A stretch of 5,089 nucleotides of DNA from Betaproteobacteria bacterium (GTDB lineage Bacteria; Pseudomonadota; Gammaproteobacteria; Burkholderiales; Eutrophovitaceae), in the NCBI GenBank assembly GCA_009886305.1, contig QXZO01000202.1:1-5089 (forward strand). Direction: 5' to 3'. Below the pieces are notes generated by a model. That model did no database searches. It was not told where the DNA came from and saw only the letters and a program-made list of their open reading frames with translations. Each line of letters starts with the position of its first letter. Positions within the stretch are counted from its first letter, which is position 1. This document shows positions 1-5,089 of the stretch, piece after piece. The translations under genes and the position numbers were made by a program.

Positions 1-1231
1 TGATCAATGCATTAGCTACGGCATGGTAGAGGGCAGTTACGCCGCTATCGTTGAATCGAGATGCTGTAGTGCCATAAACGGGCATTGACACAGGACTTTC
101 ATTGAATTTTTGTTGGTTTCTTTGGTATTGCTTTGCAACATCTCGAAGAGCATCCTCCGCTCCTCTTCGATCGAATTTGTTAATCGCGATAAGATCCGCG
201 AAATCTAGCATATCTATTTTTTCAAGCTGACTTGCCGCGCCATATTCAGGAGTCATAACGTATAGAGAGACATCTACAAACGGCACAATCGCAGCGTCAC
301 CTTGGCCGATTCCTGAAGTCTCAATGATAATTAAATCAAACTCAGCACACTTGCACGCAGCAATTGCGCCTGGTAAGCAATCTGCAACCTCGCTGCCGCC
401 GCTTCTAGTTGCAAGCGAGCGCATATAAACTTTAACGCTGTCGAGGGCATTCATTCGAATTCGGTCCCCTAATAAAGCCCCACCAGTTTTACGTCTGGAT
501 GGATCGACTGCGATCACAGCTATATTTAATTGATCGTTTTCATCGAGTCTAAAGCGCCGGATTAGTTCATCTGTTAGAGAAGATTTTCCGGCCCCACCCG
601 TTCCGGTTATACCTAAAACGGGGATTTTGTTTGAAAGGCTATTTGCATGGCTTAAGATGTTTTGATACAGAGTGTCGTCTATAGATTTGTTTTCAATACC
701 AGATATAACTTTTGCAACTTCACCGTGATTCGATGTTGATAACGCATCAATCGATCCCGTTACAGCAGGGGTGATTGCTTTCCGTGCCCTCTGAATCATA
801 TCGTCTATCATTCCCTGTAGACCCATGGTCGCTCCGTCTTCAGGGGAATAAATTTTAGCCATACCGTATTTATGTAATTCATCAATTTCAGATGAGACAA
901 TGACGCCACCACCGCCCCCGAACACTTTAATGTGACCAGCCCCTCTATCACGGAGAAGATCAATCATATACTTGAAATATTCAATGTGTCCGCCCTGGTA
1001 AGAGCTAACTGCAATACCTTGGGCATCTTCTTGTATGGCGGCAGTAACAATCTCGTCAACAGATCGGTTATGTCCCAGATGGATGACCTCGGTACCACTG
1101 CCTTGAAGCATCCTTCTCATGATATTGATGGACGCGTCATGCCCGTCAAATAGACTGGCGGCCGTTACAAACCGTACTTTTTTTTCGACGCTTGCGGGAT
1201 CAATAAGCGGATTATCTTTTAAATTTGTCAT
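1..1231 (-). CDS. icmF: Fused isobutyryl-CoA mutase IcmF, N-terminal part (B12-binding and GTPase domains), cut by the window edge
   Basis: IcmF is a cytoplasmic adenosylcobalamin enzyme that interconverts isobutyryl-CoA and n-butyryl-CoA; some members also act on isovaleryl-CoA/pivalyl-CoA. It carries its own G-protein chaperone. The frame is open from the ATG at 1231 to the left edge, giving 410 residues. Residues about 18-150 form the cobalamin-binding domain, with FDGHDAS (28-34, His31 the likely lower cobalt ligand), SSYQGGH (76-82) and a five-glycine run (105-109). Residues about 200-410 form a MeaB-like GTPase, with P-loop GTGGAGKS (210-217), AVDPSRR (241-247), LGDRIRM (254-260), ETSGIGQ (304-310), VMTPEYGAASQLEKID (325-340) and the guanine-specificity motif NKFD (351-354). 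The family is usually near 1,080-1,095 residues, so the whole C-terminal mutase domain lies outside the window and substrate preference cannot be read. The start is the only nearby ATG in frame; its GGAG lies 12 nt upstream, rather far. It follows iorAB after 127 bp. The main alternative, separate methylmalonyl-CoA mutase parts, is unlikely because the B12 domain directly precedes the GTPase. Confidence 0.93.
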   Translation of the reverse strand, partial: MTNLKDNPLIDPASVEKKVRFVTAASLFDGHDASINIMRRMLQGSGTEVIHLGHNRSVDEIVTAAIQEDAQGIAVSSYQGGHIEYFKYMIDLLRDRGAGHIKVFGGGGGVIVSSEIDELHKYGMAKIYSPEDGATMGLQGMIDDMIQRARKAITPAVTGSIDALSTSNHGEVAKVISGIENKSIDDTLYQNILSHANSLSNKIPVLGITGTGGAGKSSLTDELIRRFRLDENDQLNIAVIAVDPSRRKTGGALLGDRIRMNALDSVKVYMRSLATRSGGSEVADCLPGAIAACKCAEFDLIIIETSGIGQGDAAIVPFVDVSLYVMTPEYGAASQLEKIDMLDFADLIAINKFDRRGAEDALRDVAKQYQRNQQKFNESPVSMPVYGTTASRFNDSGVTALYHAVANALI

Positions 1232-1358
1232 CAGTTTTTGGTACTCCAAATAAAAAACATAGAGCTTTGCAGAGTGTTTGTCTATTACTTATCTTCTCAA
1301 ATACATTGCTCTGCCATAATTAAATTACTTGCCTCGTCATGTTTTAATATTTTCACTG
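1232..1358 (-). other. AT-rich spacer between iorAB and icmF
   Basis: This 127 bp gap separates the iorAB stop from the icmF start. It is visibly richer in A and T than the flanking genes. It contains the 6-base inverted repeat GCAGAG/CTCTGC (1269-1274 with 1309-1314, 34 nt apart) and, on the minus strand, a run of six T just before the icmF GGAG. The dyad is too loose and too far from the T run to be a typical intrinsic terminator. No cobalamin-riboswitch B12 box is recognisable, and the spacer is shorter than such riboswitches usually are. Two ATG-led frames of six codons or fewer are present and look like chance. It may hold a weak internal promoter or processing site, but nothing here proves one. 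Confidence 0.5.
1244..1247 (-). promoter_or_regulatory. Putative ribosome binding site of icmF
   Basis: GGAG on the minus strand lies 12 nt before the ATG at 1231. The core is acceptable but the spacing is longer than the usual 5-9 nt, so translation may be modest or the true signal may differ. No better purine-rich site lies nearer the ATG, and conserved IcmF sequence begins only about 18 codons into the frame, which fits this start. Confidence 0.4.
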
Positions 1359-4300
1359 TTAATTTCCTTCGTTACAGCTGTTACGAATTTGATTTAGACG
1401 AGCATAAAAATGCTCAATAGCCACCAATTTTACATGACCGAAGCCTCGCACCTCTGATGGTAACCCAATGAGGTCTCGTATAGCACTCTTGCTGAAAGGC
1501 TTTGGGTTGGTAAGACTTTCTTCAACCGCTAAAACATAATCTGTTATGAGTCGCCTTTCTTTTTTTCTTTCTTCAGTTTTTCCAAATAAATCAAAAGCCG
1601 TTCCACGAAAGATCTTTAGCTTCGCTATCAAGCGGAACGCGTATATCATCCAGCTGCCATAAGCAGATTTAACCAAATGACCTTTTTCATCTCGTTTTGA
1701 GATTAAGGGGGGGGCTAGGTTAAAACGAACCTTGAATTTTCCATCGAATGAATTGTTAAGACTTTCCATGAAGGCTGGGTCAGCGTACATTCGGGCAACC
1801 TCATATTCATCCTTATAGGCCATCAGGTGGAATAAATTCTTAGCGTAAAGTACACATAGGGACTGATCTTTCGTTATTGAGTTGATTTGCTCTTGCGTCC
1901 GTGTAATGTGTGCTTTATATCGGTTCGCATACTCTCTATTTTGATATTGAGTTAGGCGGCGCATTCGGTCGCTGAGCACATCGTTAAGGAGCTCAAATCC
2001 TCCTTTTTTTTTGGTGCGTTTAGGTATGGCAATCCTAAGTACGAATGCTTCGTCGATCACCATGTAACGACCCCATTGAAAAGCCTCCTTATTTGCATCT
2101 ATGGCTACGCCGTTAAGCTCAATAGCTTTTATAATTGAGGCCTCTTTCAGGGGAATGTTTCCTTTTTGGAAAGCTATGCCCAACATAAAAAGATTCGTCG
2201 CAATTGAATCGCCTAGTAATCGCGTTGCAATTTGTGTTGCATTGATAAAGGTTGCTTGGTTTTCTACGGATTCGTTGATCAGTTTTTTTAGTTGTACATC
2301 AGGGAAGGACCAATCTCTATCTTGTGTAAAAGCACCGGTTGGTTGGTCATGGGTATTTATGATTGCTGTTGTTCTGCCAGTACGCGTTTTTGATATGGCG
2401 TCTTGACCTCCTGCGGTTAGCATGTCGCAACCAAATAATAAATCAGCTTCTCCTGTCGCAATTCGTTGCGCACGAATCGCTCGGTTTTTTTGTGTAATTC
2501 GAACGTGAGATGTTACAGCCCCATTCTTTTGGGACATACCAGTCATGTCAAGCACTGAAACTCTCTTTTCCTCGAGGTGGGCTGCCATCCCAAGAAGTGC
2601 CCCTACGGTTATAACGCCCGTTCCTCCGATTCCTGTAATAAAAATATTGAATGGATCATCGTACAGCCTCGGTATGTTTGGAGTTGGAAGGTTTGGCCTG
2701 TCAGCATAATTTCTTACTTTGAGTTTATGTTTCTTAGGTGTGCCGCCTTCGATGGTTACAAAGCTCGGGCAAAAACCTTTAACGCAAGAGTAATCCTGGT
2801 TGCAAGATGATTGGTCGATTTCTCTTTTTCTTCCCAGTTTCGTGTCACTAGGAAGTATGGACGTGCAGTTTGATTGTATCCCGCAGTCACCACAACCTTC
2901 ACACACATCGGTGTTAATGAATAAGCGTTTATTGAGTTTTGGAAGTTCTCCAGTTTTACGCCGTCGTCTTTTTTCGGCAGCACACGTTTGGTCAAAAATT
3001 AGAACTGAAACACCCTTGACGTTTCTAAGCCTCTCTTGTGTGACTCCCAACAGGTCCCTGTGAACGATGTCAGCTTCAATATTCAGGACATTTTTGTTTT
3101 GATATTGATTCGGTTCTTCAGTAACTACAACGATTTCTTTTATGCCTTCGCTATAAAGTTGATTTGCGATCATTGGGACGGTAAGCGTGCCATCGATTGG
3201 TTGGCCTCCGGTCATAGCAACAGCATCGTTATAAAGTATTTTGTAAGTAATATTGATGCCTGCGGCTAGAGCAGCGCGTATTGCCAGGGAGCCTGAGTGA
3301 AAATAGGTCCCGTCTCCTAAATTAGCAAAAACATGTTTTCGTTTTGAGAATGCCGCTTGACCAATCCACGTAACGCCTTCCCCACCCATTTGCGACATGG
3401 TTTTGTTATGCTCGGGGTAAATAGCCGTAGCCATTACGTGACACCCGATACCGGCCAATGCAAGGCTGCCCTTGGGGACCTTTGTCGAAGTGTTATGTGG
3501 ACAACCGGAGCAGTACCAAGCAGGCCGGTTTGGAGTGTTTTTTGCTCGCTTAAGAGCGGCATCTTTCGAGTCTAGGAATCCAAGCCTTGCAGTTAATTTG
3601 TCACTCTTATGGAATCGATTGACTCGTTTAGCAATTACCCGCGCGATTTGAGCTACCGAGAAGTCCGCTTTCGCGGGTAGCAGCCACTCACCTCGGTTAT
3701 GGACCCATTCACCTTTGTCATCAAATTTCCCAATGATTTTTGGACGAACACTCGGGTCCCAATTATAGAGCTGCTCTTTGAGTTGATATTCGACCATTTG
3801 TCGTTTTTCTTCCACTACCAAAATTTCCTCTAGTCCGCGGGAGAACTCTCGTATTCCATCTGGCTCGAGCGGCCAAGGCATCGTGACTTTAAAAAGTCTT
3901 ATCCCGACGTTCGCGACCTCTGATTCGGATATCCCTAACTCATCTAATGCCTCAAGAACATCCATATAGGATTTCCCGGAGGCAACGATTCCAATCTTGG
4001 CATTCGGTGAATCAATGGTGACATGATTAAGTTGATTAGCTCGGGAGTAGGCAAGAGCTGCATAGATTTTATAATCTTGCATCAACGCTTCTTGATTACG
4101 GGCTTGTATGCCTAACGTTTCACTCGAAAGACGGCAGTTAAGCCCCCCCTCCGGAACGCTAAAATCTTCTGGAACAATGATCTTTTGGCGATGTACATTC
4201 GCATCGATAGATGCAGATGATTCTACGGTATCTGCAAGCGCCTTAAACCCGACTGCGCAACCAGAGAAACGAGACATGGCGAAGCCGTGCAGTCCTAATG

Positions 4301-4835
4301 TTAAGTACTCCTCAACATTGCTTGGGTATAGCACTGGAATCATCGATGCTGAAAAAAGATGATCACTTTGATGAGGTAGAGTCGATGAATATGCGCCATG
4401 ATCATCTCCAGCGACTAAAAGGACCCCACCGTGTTTCGAGGTGCCGTGATAATTCATATGTTTGAAAACGTCTCCACAGCGGTCTACGCCGGGACCTTTG
4501 CCATACCATAGACCAAATATTCCGTCGTAGTCTGTTTGACCTGTGAGATGAACTTGCTGTGTTCCCCAAACTGCTGTGGCCGCCAACTCTTCATTGACGC
4601 CCGGTACAAATTTGACCCCGTGCGCATCGAGATAGGGAGTTGCTTTCCAAAGAGCATCATCTAGACCTCCCAGCGGCGATCCTCGATATCCTGATACGAA
4701 TCCGCCGGTTTTTAGGCCCTGTGCGGCATCACGTTGTTGCTGCACCAACATCAAGCGCACCAAAGCTTGTATACCGTTCAGATAAACTCGTCCAGTGGTC
4801 GCTACGTACTTATCTTCAAGAGTTACTAATTTCAT
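1359..4835 (-). CDS. iorAB: Indolepyruvate ferredoxin oxidoreductase, single-chain IorA-IorB fusion
   Basis: This cytoplasmic ThDP and iron-sulfur enzyme oxidatively decarboxylates aryl-pyruvates (indolepyruvate, phenylpyruvate and similar 2-oxoacids) with CoA, giving acyl-CoA, CO2 and reduced ferredoxin. The 1158-residue length fits the fused bacterial family. Domains in order: an N-terminal 2-oxoacid oxidoreductase domain (about 15-255, with GYRGSPLGGLDD at 49-60 and PGVNEELAATA at 78-88); a middle domain (about 280-400); the ThDP domain (about 440-610, with CSGCPHN at 442-448, GDGTYFHSG at 507-515 and NDAVAMTGGQ at 536-545); a cysteine-rich cluster region (Cys645, 648, 651, 657, 678, 684, 689); the IorB-like gamma domain (about 730-920, with GIGGTG at 735-740 and MSQKNGAVTSHVRI at 767-780); and a C-terminal region resembling the family's uncharacterised extension (DUF6537, named from memory). 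All expected motifs are intact and the frame is unbroken. The start at 4835 has AAGGA 7 nt upstream; an in-frame ATG at 5003 is rejected because it lies inside the preceding gene. The substrate is not provable from sequence and could include branched 2-oxoacids, given icmF next door. Confidence 0.95.
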   Translation of the reverse strand: MKLVTLEDKYVATTGRVYLNGIQALVRLMLVQQQRDAAQGLKTGGFVSGYRGSPLGGLDDALWKATPYLDAHGVKFVPGVNEELAATAVWGTQQVHLTGQTDYDGIFGLWYGKGPGVDRCGDVFKHMNYHGTSKHGGVLLVAGDDHGAYSSTLPHQSDHLFSASMIPVLYPSNVEEYLTLGLHGFAMSRFSGCAVGFKALADTVESSASIDANVHRQKIIVPEDFSVPEGGLNCRLSSETLGIQARNQEALMQDYKIYAALAYSRANQLNHVTIDSPNAKIGIVASGKSYMDVLEALDELGISESEVANVGIRLFKVTMPWPLEPDGIREFSRGLEEILVVEEKRQMVEYQLKEQLYNWDPSVRPKIIGKFDDKGEWVHNRGEWLLPAKADFSVAQIARVIAKRVNRFHKSDKLTARLGFLDSKDAALKRAKNTPNRPAWYCSGCPHNTSTKVPKGSLALAGIGCHVMATAIYPEHNKTMSQMGGEGVTWIGQAAFSKRKHVFANLGDGTYFHSGSLAIRAALAAGINITYKILYNDAVAMTGGQPIDGTLTVPMIANQLYSEGIKEIVVVTEEPNQYQNKNVLNIEADIVHRDLLGVTQERLRNVKGVSVLIFDQTCAAEKRRRRKTGELPKLNKRLFINTDVCEGCGDCGIQSNCTSILPSDTKLGRKREIDQSSCNQDYSCVKGFCPSFVTIEGGTPKKHKLKVRNYADRPNLPTPNIPRLYDDPFNIFITGIGGTGVITVGALLGMAAHLEEKRVSVLDMTGMSQKNGAVTSHVRITQKNRAIRAQRIATGEADLLFGCDMLTAGGQDAISKTRTGRTTAIINTHDQPTGAFTQDRDWSFPDVQLKKLINESVENQATFINATQIATRLLGDSIATNLFMLGIAFQKGNIPLKEASIIKAIELNGVAIDANKEAFQWGRYMVIDEAFVLRIAIPKRTKKKGGFELLNDVLSDRMRRLTQYQNREYANRYKAHITRTQEQINSITKDQSLCVLYAKNLFHLMAYKDEYEVARMYADPAFMESLNNSFDGKFKVRFNLAPPLISKRDEKGHLVKSAYGSWMIYAFRLIAKLKIFRGTAFDLFGKTEERKKERRLITDYVLAVEESLTNPKPFSKSAIRDLIGLPSEVRGFGHVKLVAIEHFYARLNQIRNSCNEGN

Positions 4836-4842
4836 AGACTTA

Positions 4843-4847
4843 TCCTT
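4843..4847 (-). promoter_or_regulatory. Ribosome binding site that fixes the iorAB start
   Basis: AAGGA on the minus strand sits 7 nt before the ATG at 4835, a canonical spacing. It supports the 1158-residue start over the frame's upstream ATG at 5003, which would add 56 residues encoded largely within the coding sequence of the upstream gene. Confidence 0.75.
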
Positions 4848-4873
4848 TTGGGATTTATTGTCAGGATGGATTG

Positions 4874-4890
4874 ATGGTTGGGTAAACCAT
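4874..4890 (-). repeat. Short perfect inverted repeat in the leader of iorAB
   Basis: ATGGTT and AACCAT are perfect inverted copies around a 5-base loop (stem 4874-4879 with 4885-4890). It lies in the 83 bp spacer, 28 bases past the stop of the upstream gene and 38 bases before the iorAB ATG. No T run follows on the minus strand, so it is not an intrinsic terminator. It could be a small operator, an mRNA hairpin that separates expression of the two genes, or chance. Confidence 0.35.
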
Positions 4891-4918
4891 GTCACCGAGC
4901 GCGTGCCCCCAATTTTCT

Positions 4919-5089
4919 TTACGTTGTATCGTCCTGATAGAACTCTCCTTCCCTCAGGAGAATTTGGTTGTGGGGCACTCCAGCAGGCATCATCGGAAAA
5001 CAATTTTCTTGTTTTTCCACGGCTACTTCTAAAAAATAGGGACCGTCATGTTTTAAGCAACGGAGAATTGCTTCATCGAGGCCATCGGG
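4919..5089 (-). CDS. ilvB: Acetolactate synthase large-subunit family protein, C-terminal 56 residues, cut by the window edge
   Basis: Only the 3' end is present: 56 sense codons and a TAA, in a frame open to the right edge. The peptide reads like the end of an acetohydroxyacid (acetolactate) synthase catalytic subunit. It has DGPYFLEVAVEKQENCFPMM (residues 15-34 of the visible part), then PAGVPHN (35-41) and a short acidic tail. In this family the segment is the last strand of the C-terminal ThDP-binding domain followed by the V/C-x-P-M-x-P-x-G turn. Such enzymes condense two pyruvates to 2-acetolactate, or pyruvate with 2-oxobutyrate, in valine, leucine and isoleucine synthesis. The catalytic Glu and ThDP-Mg motifs lie outside the window, so a related ThDP-dependent carboligase or decarboxylase is possible. 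No ilvH/ilvN small subunit follows: iorAB begins 83 bp later. The choice among ilvB, ilvI and ilvG names is arbitrary. Confidence 0.75.
   Translation of the reverse strand, partial: PDGLDEAILRCLKHDGPYFLEVAVEKQENCFPMMPAGVPHNQILLREGEFYQDDTT

Noticed and set aside
932..1153. Plus-strand open frame of 73 codons
   Set aside because: It lies wholly antisense to the B12-binding part of icmF, whose frame has clear family motifs; the peptide has no recognisable domain.
1300..1341. Tiny minus-strand ATG frames in the spacer (MTRQVI and MAEQCI)
   Set aside because: Six codons each, without convincing ribosome sites; expected by chance in AT-rich DNA.
1232..1358. Cobalamin riboswitch upstream of the B12 enzyme gene icmF
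   Set aside because: No recognisable B12 box and the spacer is too short for a full cobalamin riboswitch.
1238..1420. Plus-strand open frame of 60 codons across the iorAB-icmF spacer
   Set aside because: It overlaps the iorAB 3' end in antisense, has no evident ribosome site or family resemblance, and its composition reflects the AT-rich spacer.
2101..4837. Other plus-strand frames of 65-101 codons and a 79-codon minus-strand frame inside iorAB
   Set aside because: All are shadows of the intact 1158-codon iorAB gene; none shows motifs or a supported start.
4850..4890. Possible minus-strand sigma70-like promoter (TTTACC, 18 nt, GACAAT) before iorAB
   Set aside because: Each hexamer matches only four of six consensus bases and the -35 box overlaps the inverted repeat; not strong enough to call.

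Overview
The window carries one co-directional gene cluster, entirely on the minus strand. Read in transcription order (right to left) it holds three genes. First is the last 56 codons of a thiamine-diphosphate (ThDP) enzyme of the acetolactate synthase large-subunit family (4919-5089, cut by the right edge). Next is a complete single-chain indolepyruvate ferredoxin oxidoreductase, a natural IorA-IorB fusion of 1158 residues (1359-4835). Last is the first 410 codons of IcmF, the fused cobalamin-dependent isobutyryl-CoA mutase with its built-in GTPase chaperone (1-1231, cut by the left edge). Spacers are 83 bp and 127 bp. Neither holds a convincing terminator, so a common transcript is plausible but not shown.

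The DNA has moderate, slightly AT-leaning composition by eye. All three products resemble proteobacterial versions: the fused IorAB with a long C-terminal extension, and the B12-GTPase order at the start of IcmF. A gamma- or related proteobacterium, possibly environmental or marine, is a reasonable guess, but no ribosomal RNA or other taxonomic marker is present. No mobile element, CRISPR array, tRNA, rRNA or phage sequence was seen. Coding density is about 96 percent.

Functionally the cluster suggests 2-oxoacid and branched-chain acyl-CoA metabolism. An IOR-family enzyme converts a 2-oxoacid plus CoA to acyl-CoA, CO2 and reduced ferredoxin. IcmF interconverts branched and linear acyl-CoAs, classically isobutyryl-CoA and n-butyryl-CoA. 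If the IOR here accepts branched 2-oxoacids as well as, or instead of, aryl-pyruvates, the two would form consecutive steps (for example 2-oxoisovalerate to isobutyryl-CoA to butyryl-CoA). This is inference from gene order. The upstream acetolactate synthase-like enzyme acts on the same class of metabolites, and no regulatory-subunit gene follows it.

The most useful annotation point is the start of iorAB. The longest open frame runs 168 bases further upstream to 5003, but that stretch overlaps the acetolactate synthase 3' end in another frame. The ATG at 4835 has a good ribosome binding site and begins the family-like sequence. No clearly undescribed system was found; the cluster is made of recognisable metabolic enzymes in an interesting combination.
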